From: Eucommia ulmoides | Lineage: Eukaryota > Streptophyta > Magnoliopsida > Garryales > Eucommiaceae | Direction of reading: 5' to 3' | Assembly: GCA_016647705.1 (NCBI GenBank) | Contig: CM028333.1 | Coordinates: 8,134,616-8,198,615 of the forward strand | Length of the DNA stretch: 64,000 nucleotides | In this document: positions 1 through 10,780 of the stretch, one piece after another | Layout of the letters: each line of letters opens with the position of its first letter | How positions within the stretch are numbered: the stretch's first letter is position 1 | Position numbers and translations under genes: made by a program | The notes under the pieces: generated by a model | The model's database searches: none | What the model was told of the DNA's origin: nothing | Seen by the model: only the letters and a program-made list of their open reading frames with translations

Positions 1-1496
1 TTGTGCTACCGTAACTGCACCGTCCAAAGCCTTCCGGGATGCTGGCGTTTGCGAACCTAGTAATGATAGGGTATAAATTAATATTTTAAAATAACCTAAC
101 ATACAATGCAGACCATTATTTCCATATTTCTCATTCCTCGAGTTAATTATACCAAATTGTTATCTATACCCATTTCCTGTATCCATATTAACTGTACGAT
201 ATTACTAGGATTAGTGGTTACGAAATTATCGTAACGAATATAAAATTTACTGCTACCAATTTAACTAGATGGGAATAATAATTAATGATTTAGAATATTA
301 ATCCACGAAGTCATTATTTATTCCAAATCACTCACCGGTCCCTAATTGGGTTTTTTATTTTTCTGTTGGGGTTGTTAGTGTAATTATTTTTTTTTTCCTT
401 TTTTTTTTCCTTTTTTTTTTCTCTTCGTTCTTTTTTTTGTTTCCTGTTCAAGGCTCCTCCCGTTCCTGCCGCTGACGACACCGTCCCTTCCTCACCAGCC
501 CCCTTCGCCGGTGACTCACCATCCACGAATAGTGGACGGCCCACACACCCGAAGCCCCTACACCAATGGCGAACGGCCAAACTACCCGGCATGCACACAC
601 ACAGTTTCATCAACATGACGTCACAGCAGCTCTGACCACTGCTATCGTCTACAGCTGTCGCCAGCGACCTGAACAGACACGCACACACAGTCCCCTCACA
701 CACACACACACTCCGCCGGCGACCCAACAATGCCGCCGACGACCCAACATGTCTACCCACCTAATGGCCCGTGCATCCCCTGCCCATTTAACCTCCGTCG
801 ACCGGCAACCAATGGCCGATCACCTACCGAAAAAAAAATAGAAACATAATACTCATAAGGACTTACCGAACGATGGAACCGAAGGGCGATCGGTCACGCC
901 GTTGACGAACTCCCCCCTTCCCACGGCCGCCGAGCAAACCACCGGGAATTCCACACGATCGTTCTCACAGCAGTGGCCATAGGAACATACCCAGGCAGCC
1001 ATGGGACACACGCTCTGCCTTCTCGCCGGCGGCACGTCGATCACGGAGGCCCGACGTTTTCCTCCTCTCTCTCTCTCTCTCTCTAGATTTTCAAATTTCC
1101 CTTTCCCTTCTTCCCTGAATTCTCACCTCAGCACACGAAGGGGGCGATTTAACGCATGAAACTAGTGGTTTTAAACCAATTTGGGCCTGCCAAGTTGCCC
1201 CTCGATCGTCGCTCCTTGGCCGGTGAGTTGCCGTCGATGTGCCGGGTGTTGGTGCACGTATATATATAAAACAAATAAAATAAATTACACTCTCCTCCCT
1301 TTGTTTTCTTTAGGATTTTCGATTTAGTATATTTTGATTTTTTTTTTTAAAAAAAAATCCCAAAATTATAATCCTTGCCCCTAACATTTTTGTTACATTT
1401 TCTTTTTCGTAATTTAATAATTTATTTACCCTAAAATTCTCTAACGTCCTGTAATGCGATTATTTATGACGTACGTTCTACAACTCGTGTTTTACA
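1..1496 (-). mobile_element. Window-truncated long terminal repeat, Gypsy-like family L1
   Basis: The sequence runs from the window edge to a terminus reading ...CTCGTGTTTTACA at 1496, the reverse complement of a TGTAAAAC... start. It resembles the right half of the element at 27203-30095 in order and content: the stretch around 60-300 matches 28690-29050, followed by a C-rich, CACACA-rich segment and an AT-rich tail. It is therefore read as one LTR of the same family on the minus strand. It is an old, diverged copy and its other end lies outside the window. A CT run at about 1066-1083 is included. No host gene is seen in it; the C-rich open frames at 330-1040 are compositional. Confidence 0.55.
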
Positions 1497-1499
1497 CAG

Positions 1500-2340
1500 G
1501 TCCTTCGCAACAACAAGATGACCAATGCTGGGCCGAATAAACTTCACATCAAAGTCTCGATCACAAGCCTCGCCTTGGACTACCATGTCAGCTATAGACG
1601 AAGCCACTGCCCTTGGTTGCCGGAGTAAGTACTCATTCCTAGAATTAGTTCAGACGATCGTTCCAGGGCCTGATGATTGGGCATGTATGCCTCCGCTGGG
1701 CTACCTGGCCGTCTACAAGCATCAGCTGGAGGCAAGTCTTCGGTTCCCCATCTATTAGTGGATTTGAGCCATCTGCGCGGAGAACGGGTTGTGTCCTTTA
1801 CAATTTGCTCCTAATGGTATGCGGGATTTCATGGCAGCATACATCATCTTCCATGCTGAGGGAATCGAGCTAAGCATAAATTTCTTCAGGGCTCTTTTCT
1901 TCCCCAAGCCTTTTCCCCGAGGCACTGGATAGTGCTACATTGCCTCCATGTCAACCTTCTTCACTGGCTTGGACTCGGTCATTCATAATTAGAAGACCAA
2001 ATTCTTCTATCTCGGGGGGAGTGGTTGATAGTTTAGCCCATAGGATGAAGGGAAATACCCCGTTCAGATGGAATGGAGAAAAGTTGGTAAGAATATAGCC
2101 CCTAGGAGGGGATTTGGGTTCTCGGGTTTTATTCAGCACTTGATTTAATTTGTTTCCCTTCCATTTTTTGTGCATATAAGGAGAAACCGAAGAGACAAAG
2201 GGGCGTAATGAGCAAGAAGATCACATAACATAAGGACAAAGTTTTGAGCACGGTCTACAAGGAGGTGAAGACGCTAATCGATTCGCATCTATTTGACATC
2301 TTTTGGTACGGACCTCTTTCTCTTCCCCCTATTCTTGACG
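1500..2340 (+). mobile_element. Remnant of a plant gypsy-type transposon ORF (Transposase_28-like)
   Basis: Translations of 1500-2200 give segments such as PGPDDWACMPPLGYLAVYK and LQFAPNGMRDFMAAYIIFHA, and then INFFRALFFPKPFPRG. These match the plant domain usually annotated as putative gypsy-type transposon (Transposase_28), from family memory. The segments fall in more than one frame, so this is a decayed fossil with several breaks. It starts directly after the LTR terminus at 1496. Whether it was the internal region of that element cannot be told here. Confidence 0.5.
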
Positions 2341-2362
2341 TTCCATCCGATTCAAAAAATAA

Positions 2363-3366
2363 TGTAATGACCCGATTTCTTAGGACCGTCACGCGGTTTC
2401 TCCCGTTGTAGAATTAACACTAAAACCTAATATCCAATATTTCATTCTATAAAAATCTGAGAATTTTTACAATGCGATGGCAACAATTATAATTTGTCAA
2501 TTTATCAAATCATTTTTACAACGATAAATAATAAATATAATTATTACAAATTAAATAGAAATTCAGATAAAGTTCCTAGCGCAGTTTCATTCTCACCGGC
2601 CTTGCTATCAAAACTATAGGGTTGTAAACCGACGCTCAGTAAAATTTCAACCCCTCTAATACGTATATCTAATCAAACCACAAATAAATACATAGGCATT
2701 CATTTCATATAATCGTCACATAATACATGTTTATAATCAATATATGCAAATCAACAATTTAACGATAATAGCTTAAACTACATAACATGAATTAAATGCA
2801 TATATTAAAAGAGTAGAAGTTCTGCCTAAAATCCGAAGCCGAATTCGACATGGTATAATTTCACTTATTTATTTGAAAGTATTTGTTTCCCTTGACCACA
2901 AATTAAAATAGACGTGTACATACAAGTGTCGTTTGGTCAGTGTTTTTGTTCCCATTTTCTTTTTGATTTCCCCTTTTTCTTTTCTTTTTTTTGGGCCAAA
3001 AGCAACCAGAAAAACCTCTAATATCTATATGTATATTTATATATAAAGAAATCTCATGATCTATCCATGTTACTATTAGTATTACTATTTAACACGACAC
3101 GTGTCTGCCTACTAATATATATACATATACGCGGTCTTCCTTTTTTTTCTTCTTTTTTTTTTCTTTAATTCCTTTAATTATTAAGTGACTTACTTAGTAA
3201 GATTTGAAAGAATTACACTTAATACCCCATAATTAAAAAATAATTCATATTAAATCCAATAATTACACTTATCTTCTCAAAAATAATAAAATATTTATTT
3301 AAATCCCAAAAATATTGAACTTATATAAAATAATATTTTCAAAATATAAATTTTTAGGATATTACA
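2363..3366 (-). mobile_element. Solo LTR of family L1, about 1.0 kb
   Basis: The unit starts TGTAATGACCCG and ends GGATATTACA, i.e. TG...CA ends with complementary terminal bases. ATAA flanks it on both sides (2359-2362 and 3367-3370), consistent with a short target-site duplication. An internal segment near 2570-2660 (GCGCAGTTTCATTCTC ... GACGCTCAGTAAA) is the reverse complement of a block at 61540-61600 inside the element at 60165-62359, which places both in one family. There is no coding region. The element is read on the minus strand. The family assignment (Gypsy-type LTR) is inference from the terminal sequence. Confidence 0.6.
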
Positions 3367-3754
3367 ATAATAGACCAAAAACTCTCATCCTAATTATTTT
3401 ATGAACTGATTAGTCCCAAATTTAAAAATCTCAAATGTCAGATCACCAATTTACCCCTTTACCCTGATATGTTTTAACCCTATTTCTCTTGCGTCTTCTC
3501 CATCGTTACTCCTCCACCGCCATTCTCTCTTCTCCACTGCCATAATCATTTCCACCTCCATCGTCGTCGTCTACTCTTTTTGTCGTCTTCACCAGCTCCT
3601 CGTCGTTTATAGCAAGTGTCATATTCTCCATCGTTGTCGTTTTCACTTCACCATCAGCCATCGTCATCGTCGTTGTCCTCACTTCGCCATCAGTCATCAA
3701 CATCGTCGTCGTCTCCACCGCCATCGTCGTCATCGTTTGACTGCCATCTGTGTA

Positions 3755-3798
<44 letters not shown>

Positions 3799-4230
3799 TT
3801 CAATTTTTGAATTCGATTTTTTTTTTATTTCGATTTTGCTTTCATTGTTGTAGAAATTGATTTAGGGTTTAGGATGGAATCATTGATTTCATTGATTTCT
3901 AGCTTCTCTACCACCGTTGTCGTCCACATCTGACTCGTTCACCAAATTCGAAAGAAATTGTTCAACAGTTGTTGGAGGAAATTGCTAGGGCTTATATCGT
4001 TGGTTAGCGTTTGGAGCTCAAGCCATCGTTGATTAGTTATTAGCTCGGAAACTCTTAATTTGTCGAATATATGTGATGATGGGGTTGAATTATGAGCAGT
4101 ACAGAGAAACGCAAATTGATTGAAGCGATTCATATGATGAACCCTGCAATTGTGTTTGACTATCTACACTTTGCACCCTGCAATTTGTAGTTTATTTTGT
4201 AACAAAATCAATGGTGTTTTCATTGTTAGT
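3367..4230. other. Intergenic stretch with TCG/TCA-rich low-complexity DNA
   Basis: From about 3490 to 3750 the DNA is a degenerate ATCGTCGTC-type pyrimidine-rich tract that keeps frames open on both strands. From 3840 to 4200 it is unremarkable AT-rich sequence. I see no recognisable gene. Confidence 0.5.
3758..3795. repeat. (CT)n microsatellite
   Basis: An uninterrupted CT dinucleotide tract of 38 bases. It explains the Ser/Leu-rich open frame that crosses it. Confidence 0.95.
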
Positions 4231-4690
4231 AACAAAAATAGCTTGTGTGTGACAATTGATGTTATACTCAACATTCACAGGGGTTGAATATAACATCATA
4301 TAATTTTAACTGTAGATACATAATACAATAGCAGAGTACAGTTTATGTTACATTCAACATCCACAAGTGTTGAATATAAAATCATATGGTTTTTAACCGT
4401 GTATACATAAAACAAGAGAACAATTAATGTTACATTCAATATCCACAGGTGCTAAATGTAGCATCTACAGGTGTTGAATGTAACATCCACACATAATACA
4501 ATTCATTTCCAGGTATTGAATGTAACATCCACATATAATACAATTCATAAAAATATGAGAATAATTGATATTACATTCAATATCCACAGGTATTGAATGT
4601 AACATCATTAAAAATAAATAAATAAATAAAAAATAATTGATATTATATTCAATATCCATATGAGAAGTATTTCGGTAAGAAAAAAAAAAA
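4230..4690. repeat. Palindromic TTGAATGTAACATC module array, left copy
   Basis: This stretch holds many imperfect copies of the pair TGTTACATTCAACA(T/C) ... GTGTTGAATGTAACATC, each half being the reverse complement of the other, so each unit can fold back. Spacers are AT-rich and include a segment ATGAGAAGTATTTCGGTAAG. The same modules and the same spacer recur at 6940-7545, on the other side of the lectin relic. The open minus-strand frame with ...DIECNINYF... repeats is a by-product of the module. Confidence 0.8.
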
Positions 4691-5485
4691 AAAAGAGTTA
4701 CTGGTACCAAAAATAAATAAAAATAGATATGGGCTTGAGTGATAATTTCTTTCATATTTTGGGAGTTGCTGGTAGATGTCCTTTTTTTCTTTTTTTTTTT
4801 TTTTTTTTTTTATTCTTCTTTATTTCTTGTCCACCTTTCATGGAGTTCCGCGTAAGCCTTTGTTCTCATTATAAATAGCAACATGAGGTGTTTGGCAAAG
4901 CTCACACCAAGAAAAGATAACAGCGATAAAAGTGAAGAAAGAGGGATCTGTTGGGATTTTATTCCATCTAAATTTATAGCACCTTAATCAATATGTAAAA
5001 TCACCAAAAGTTCTAATATACACGTAAATTACGTACCTGGATCCATTACGATCAATTGACTTTTGATACGGAATCTTGTGACAATCGATCACGAGAAAAA
5101 CACGGATCAAGCAGGTACGTGGTCTTCCTCAACCAAATCTCCGGAGTTCCTTAATGGGATTCGCGATTCACTTTCAGATAGGGAGAAGTGAGCCGTCAAG
5201 ACGATTTGGTATTATTGGGGACCATAACCTTAGCATTACTTATTTATATGGTGTGATTAGGATTCTCATAATCCTCTAATCACCCTCAACAGTTTTTGAT
5301 ATCGACTCATTTAAACCCACATTCTTTTAAGTAGTCTATGAACTTATCCAAATTAATTAAATTACTTAATTTTAGCCCATTAAATTTAAATAGTAAATAT
5401 AATTATGTTAATAGTATGTTGACCAAAATCAAATTAGGAAATAAAATTTCTTAATAGATCCTCTAGGGAAAAAGAAGAGAGCGAG
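4691..5485. other. Upstream region of the lectin relic
   Basis: It contains poly-T tracts at 4780-4812, a TATA-like box at 4870 and about 540 bp of sequence before the lectin start that I do not recognise. A TGTTGGGATTTTATTCC motif at about 4949 resembles the start of an LTR, but I found no matching end or target duplication. Confidence 0.4.
4870..4878 (+). promoter_or_regulatory. TATA-box-like element upstream of the lectin relic
   Basis: TATAAATAG lies about 610 bp upstream of the first in-frame ATG of the lectin relic. It could be the old core promoter if later DNA was inserted between it and the coding region. This is a weak, sequence-only assignment. Confidence 0.25.
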
Positions 5486-6628
5486 ATGGAACTACCAAGC
5501 TTTTTCACGTTATCAAAGGACGGGAAGAACAAATACCCGCCATACGTGAATGATGATCCAGACGTGCATGGGTTTAACAAATTCGACGGAGACGACGTTG
5601 TCAGCCCATACACCAGGTACGAGGTGGTGCAATCCAAGACTGCTGATGGCCTTGTCCACATACGATGCTATTACAACAACAAATACTGGGTCCGCCGGAC
5701 CACCGTTGGATTGTCGCCGGTGCTAACGAAGAGGAGGAAGACAAATCCAAATGGTCGTGTACACTGTTCAAACCCTCCTTCCTGGACGATAAGACAATCC
5801 GTCTCTGTCATGTCTAGTTAGGTTTCTACGCGACCTCGTGGGAAGGGAACAACTACAACGATGGCTACAACGTTTGCTTACACGCAGCAGGAAAAGAGAT
5901 AGACACCGTCAGCGGTGCGAGGTATTCAAAGTTTTCATGAGGACAAAAACTCAGCCGCCGACACTTTGTTCTTGCCTGTGAAAGCCGACAACATCGGCGG
6001 CGTCGCGCTCCTCAACTTGGGTAACAACAAATTCTTCAAGAGGTTCGCATATGGAAAAAAGAGTTTTCTGAGTGCCTGCGACCACGATATATCCCAATAC
6101 TCTATCCTCGATTTGGAAGAGTCGGTTTCGTCAAGGGACATATTCGATGTCAAATACCACGTCAAAAACGCCAGAATATACAAAAAGAGGACCGTCGTTA
6201 TGGCCCAAGGAGAATCTACGAACAAATCGTGAAGTCCGAGTGACATGGTCGTGAAACTCCCGGGCGGATAAACCAAGCAGGACTTGGAATGGCAGAGTTT
6301 TCTTCAAGTCCAATCATGTCGAAACGGCTGTCCATGCTCGCATTCCGTCTATCTCCGAAGAAAATGTGGTAACTGTTATGAATGAGAATCCGGGACTTCA
6401 CAAATGGAATCGACCATTTGTGTGTGGGAAATTCCGTTCATGATTGCTGTGCCGGGGCAGACCACTGTGAAGGTGAGGCTGCTAGCGACCAAGGCTTGGT
6501 GCGACGTGCCCTTCTCTTATACTCAGTGCGACACCACGACCAATGGCGAGAAAATTAGCGACACCATGGCCGATGGCCTTTACACCGGCTCCAATTACTT
6601 TGACTTCATAAACAAGATTAATTTTTAG
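5486..6628 (+). pseudogene. Broken amaranthin-type lectin with aerolysin-like tail (fossil)
   Basis: Several blocks in one orientation match plant amaranthin-like agglutinins. The first starts MELPSFFTLSKDGKNKY and runs through the N-terminal part of the beta-trefoil. Later blocks read LFLPVKADNIGGVALLNLGN and ISQYSILDLEESVSSRDIFD, typical of amaranthin domain ends. The last block, VPGQTTVKVRLLATKAWCDV, then PFSYTQCDTTTNGE to YTGSNYFDFINKINF, resembles the aerolysin-type module fused to amaranthin domains in several plants. Together they suggest one former gene of lectin domain(s) plus pore-forming-type tail. It is a fossil with several breaks. It sits between two arrays of the same palindromic repeat. 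The family is assigned from memory of plant lectins; moderately sure for amaranthin, less for the tail. Confidence 0.7.
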
Positions 6629-6698
6629 GAAAAATTACCTATTAATCCCAAAAAAAAGAATTATTTACCACCTACTCCCATCGACTTTTCTTTGCACC

Positions 6699-6776
6699 GA
6701 TTAGTCCCATCAACACCTTTTTCTTGCACCAATTAGTCCCATCAACACATTTTCTTGCACCAACTAGTCCCGTTTT
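6699..6776 (+). repeat. Short tandem repeat, about 35-bp unit
   Basis: Between two and three copies of a unit reading CACCAATTAGTCCCATCAAC plus TTTTTCTTG lie just downstream of the lectin relic. A similar phrase (GAACTGATTAGTCCCAAAT) occurs near 3404, on the other side of the relic and its left repeat array. Confidence 0.7.
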
Positions 6777-6939
6777 AAAAAATGGTGAGGATTGAATTTA
6801 CCGAAATGCCCTGCTGCAGCAGCCATACATTACAGTTTTCACCCCAAACTTTATGACTTTTTGTCACTTTTCATATGTTCCCAAAAAAAAAAATCTTGAT
6901 TTTAAGATAAAATCGTAACTAAATGTAACGTAAAATAAG

Positions 6940-7439
6940 AGAACAATTGATGTTATATTCAACATTTACAGGTGTTGAATGTAACATCCACAAGTGTTCA
7001 ATGTAATATCATATATATATTTTACTCTGCATACAAAAATAAGATAATAATGGATGTTACATTCAACATCCGCATGAGGAGTATTTTGGTCAGAAAAAAA
7101 TAATATCATTAAAAAAAAAAAAAAACAGTTGATGTTACATTCAATATCCACAGGTGTTGAATGTTACATTCAATATCCACATGAAGGGTATTTTGGTCAG
7201 AAAAAAATAACATTATAAAAAAATAAAATAAAAAATAAAACAAAACAGTTGATGTTACATTCAACACTCACAGGTGTTGAATGTTACATTCAACATCCAC
7301 ATTAGAGGTATTTTGCTAAGAAAAAAATAGCATCATAAAAAAAATAAAAAATAAAAATAAAAAAAATAAAAAAATAAAAAATAATGTTACATTCAACATT
7401 TACATGAGAAGTATTTTGATCAGAAAAAATAGCATTAAA

Positions 7440-7492
<53 letters not shown>

Positions 7493-7545
7493 TACATTCA
7501 ACATTCATATTCATATGAAGGGTATTTTGGTCAGAAAAAGACAAA
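6940..7545. repeat. Palindromic TTGAATGTAACATC module array, right copy
   Basis: This is a second array of the module seen at 4230-4690: TGATGTTACATTCAACA, then CCACAGGTGTTGAATGT, with spacers GGGTATTTTGGTCAGAAAAA. About six units are visible. An (AAT)n microsatellite lies at about 7440-7485. Downstream, GATAATTTCTTTTGTATTTT at about 7583 matches GATAATTTCTTTCATATTTT near 4741. The homology between the two flanks therefore extends past the modules themselves. Confidence 0.8.
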
Positions 7546-9680
7546 ATGAATTATTAGTGAAAAAAAGAGTGATGGAAATAATTGATAATTTCTTTTGTAT
7601 TTTAGAATTAAATGGTGCGTGGCACTAATTTTTATCCATTAATCTCTGTGCTTCATGTAGATGTTGATACTGTTATATAACAATTAAAAAAAAAAAATGT
7701 GCTCTCCCTCTATGCTTTAGGGAAGTGTGACCAAATGATATATGGTCTAGCTTGTTATATCGTTTTCTATTATTTTGTGTCGTCCGATAATTTCTAGGCC
7801 GCATCAACAAAATTTGTTGGTCTATTAATTTATTATTATTTTTGAGTTTTTGGGAGAATATTAAAATAACCCAATTTGCATTTAATGAAATATTAATCAC
7901 CTCTAAATTTTAAATTATCTTTCAATTCTTGGGTCTAACTTCGAGTCTTGTCTAAATTCATTATTTGTTTCAACAACCTAGAGAAAAATATATTTTTTTG
8001 TCCTGCTTGGCAGAAAAAAAAAAAAAAAAAGTGTATTTTTGGTCCCATAAGTTTAAAGCTTAAGGTTTCAAAAATGACACATATGGTCCCTTAAGTTTTA
8101 ATTTAGCTTCAATTTGGTCAAATCCAAATTTATGTTAGAAAAGGGGCAAAATTCATTAGCTGAGAGATATTTTTGTCATTTCACGCTTCTTCTCATATTG
8201 TCAAAATAGTAAAATAGGAAGTCAAATGTAATTTTCTCTTTCTCTTTCTCTTTCTCGTTATCTTTTCTCTTTATTCTTTCTTTTTAAGGACATTTACTGG
8301 AAAGTCCTCTTTTGGACCTAAATGAACCCCAAGTTTTTTTTATGAACCAAGCAATCTTGGTATAATATATAGATAGATCTGCCCCTCTGAATATCAATTA
8401 CATTCCATATTTGCAACCCCAATAATTTTCATACATATATATTCCGAAATTTGAGAGAAGTTACCATAATAGACTGGCACAAGTTCAAATTTCGATTAAA
8501 ATTTTTTGCACCTGTGATGGTCTGGTTGCCTACCAACCAGTCAACCGCTCGTTTGTTCTTGGACAACATATTGTTACAACAACCCAACACACTCAAATGT
8601 ACCAGAAAAGAGTATGAAACACAACATTTACAGTCGAAACCAACCTTATTTTATTATTCAACGAAAACAAGGAAACACACACTTTACAATTCTAGTCAAG
8701 GGGTTGCAGGAACAAGAACGCACTACTCACTCTCAAAAATCCAAAATACACACTATATATAGGCACAAGATATAATTGACAGCCCCAACCGATTTATGTC
8801 TTTGCCCAACATTTGTCTGCCATCGAACTTTAATCCATGCCTATTTCTTGCTCACGCCCTTGTTCGGTGCCATAAGCACCAAGTTTGATTAGAAATATGC
8901 GCTAAGTTGATGCCTTCGTATACCAAGGTCTTCGTTTGTGCCTCGTGCACCATGTCTGGTAGCAAAATGCACCAAGGCCATGCCAACTTGTCCTCTAGCT
9001 TTTTAGGGGCTAATAATAGACCAATTTAAAATGTTTATTATAAAATCACCCATTTAATCATTTAATATTTTTTCATCAAGTTATGCCAAAATAATCGCAT
9101 GTTATTTTTTTCTTTAAAATGGTATCTTGATAGTGAGTTTTGGATTGAAGAAAAAAACCCATGTTCATGTTGAATTCAATACAGTGTATTTGATTTAGCA
9201 GTTGAATCCACATGAGTTGAATTCAATACATTAACTCACATTTACATAAGATTTGTATTTGTTTGGAACGTGATTGAATTTTTGAACACAATTTTGTTGA
9301 ATATAACAACGATTAATGAGGTAATTAATATTTTTTTGTAAGGTAAGAGATTGTTTCATTGAGATTAATATGAAAATATAAATTTAAAATAAAAAAAAAA
9401 AAATAGAAGAGAAAAATATAACACTTTTAAAATATAGAAATCATAACATAATTTTTAAAAAATTAAAGACACTGAGTATGCTTTGATCTGTCCTATTGTG
9501 TGTCATGTTTTTTAAAATATTGTGTTGACCATTTAAATTCCAAAGTGATATTTGGTTAGGTGAGATATATTTTTCCCCCCCTTTAATCTTAGAGTATAAC
9601 TAATATATTTTTACATTTTAAGAATATATTTTTTTATGCAAGCATAAATATATTCTATTTCGATTTTTAAATTTTATGAG
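7546..9680. other. Gene-poor stretch, nothing recognised
   Basis: AT-rich DNA with poly-A and poly-T tracts. A block at about 8450-9003 is less AT-rich and looks like part of an old dispersed repeat, but I could not define ends. A related GTTGAATTCAATACA phrase occurs near 9165-9230. There is no supported gene. Confidence 0.4.
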
Positions 9681-9689
9681 GAAAAAAAA

Positions 9690-10780
9690 GAGAATAAAAT
9701 AAAACTCTAACGTAACGGTCGACTCTTAGGAAACTAGCCCAAAATCAAACCATTGTCATTCCATCAAATAGTGTGGACGACGATAACATCTTAATCACCT
9801 TCAAAGTTGCCGAAAACTTTAAAAATTTATTGGGCCAAATTTCTATTCCAATTAGTGTGATATATAAGCATATGTTATTTACGTTTTTTGTGGAATTATT
9901 TTACAGAGTTCTTTACACAATAATTGTTTTTTTTTTAAATTAAAATCCTGACAACACGCATTTTTCAACTTATTTACAAGAAGCGAGTATCCAACACTGG
10001 GACTAAGCTAACTTTTTTTTTTTTTTTAATTATTTTGGTAAACGCCGGGACCAAAATAAAGTGTTACACCGTTTGGCTTGGTCCGGCGGACCGGGACTGA
10101 GACCAAGGGATTTTTTTTTTCGCCAACACACAGCACAAAGAGAAGAGAGAGAGAGAGAGAGAGAGAAATCAAATGGGCCTTGAAAATACATTTTATACCC
10201 CTAAAGTTTGACTATTAAATGAAACTCTTTTTCTTTTTTTCTTTTTTTTTAATTTAAGAAAAACGCATTAGCGTTTTGCGTTTTTAAAAAAGCCAAAACT
10301 CTACTACGTTTTAAATAAGAAATAAACAAAAAAAATTGGTTTTTAAAAACGCAAAAGCAATTTGCGTTTTTAAGAAAACGCAAATTGCTTTTGCGTTTCT
10401 TTTTTTTATTATTATTTTTTGATTTTTTGATTTTATACAAACGCATTTTAAGAATGCGTTTTGTTTTTGTTTTTTTTTTTTAAACGTAAAAGTGAAATGC
10501 GTTTTTTATAAAAACGCATTTTCCTTTTATGTTTTCCATGGGTTATGTATATATGTTCCTCTCAACCAATTTCTAAATTAAGTTTTTAATTTATATTTTT
10601 TTGGTTAAGAACTCTTGGTATCCATGTCATTGGAGAATGCCAGGCCATTTTTCTTCTATTTTGGCTTACTTTACACTTTGCACCAATTTAGTTTGGGGAT
10701 TATTAATTGCACATTAATCTTTAATCTTTTAATTGTTGCTTATTCAATTGTATTATGAAGTGGGTCAGATCGACCAGTGG
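9690..10780 (+). pseudogene. LHT-type amino-acid transporter relic, copy 1 (two short blocks)
   Basis: Two small blocks match the longer relic at 31385-32890. The first, at about 9762-9816, reads NSVDDDNILITF. The second, at about 10603-10780, encodes IHVIG and continues into intron-like DNA matching 32225-32330 almost base for base (TTTTGGCTTACTTTACACTTTGCACC). The upstream stretch ACTCTAACG...GGTCGACTCTTAG also matches 31388-31412. About 0.8 kb of unrelated DNA with hairpins lies between the blocks. The parent family is lysine/histidine transporter-like AAAP permeases, from family memory. Nothing here can be functional. Confidence 0.6.
10250..10530. repeat. AAACGCA-type hairpin modules
   Basis: The tract is made of inverted repeats of AAAACGCA / TGCGTTTT. 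The clearest is a perfect 24-bp inverted repeat, arms 10347-10370 and 10375-10398, with a 4-base loop (TAAG). Weaker inverted pairs sit around it (AAACGCATTAGCGTTTTG near 10261, AAACGCATTTTAAGAATGCG near 10439, GTTTTTTATAAAAACGC near 10500). They keep a Lys-rich minus-strand frame open that is not a gene. Confidence 0.8.

Noticed and set aside
332-1044. Arg/Cys-rich and Thr/His-rich open frames near the window start
   Set aside because: They lie in C-rich, CACACA-type sequence of an LTR and have no family resemblance or gene structure.
3506-3810. Thr/Met- and Ser-rich open frames
   Set aside because: They are generated by degenerate ATCGTCGTC repeats and a CT microsatellite.
4949-5440. Possible LTR start (TGTTGGGATTTT) between the TATA-like box and the lectin relic
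   Set aside because: No matching CA end, target duplication or second copy was found.
7302-7628. Frames with long Asn or Ile runs
   Set aside because: They are translations of an (AAT)n microsatellite within the palindromic repeat array.
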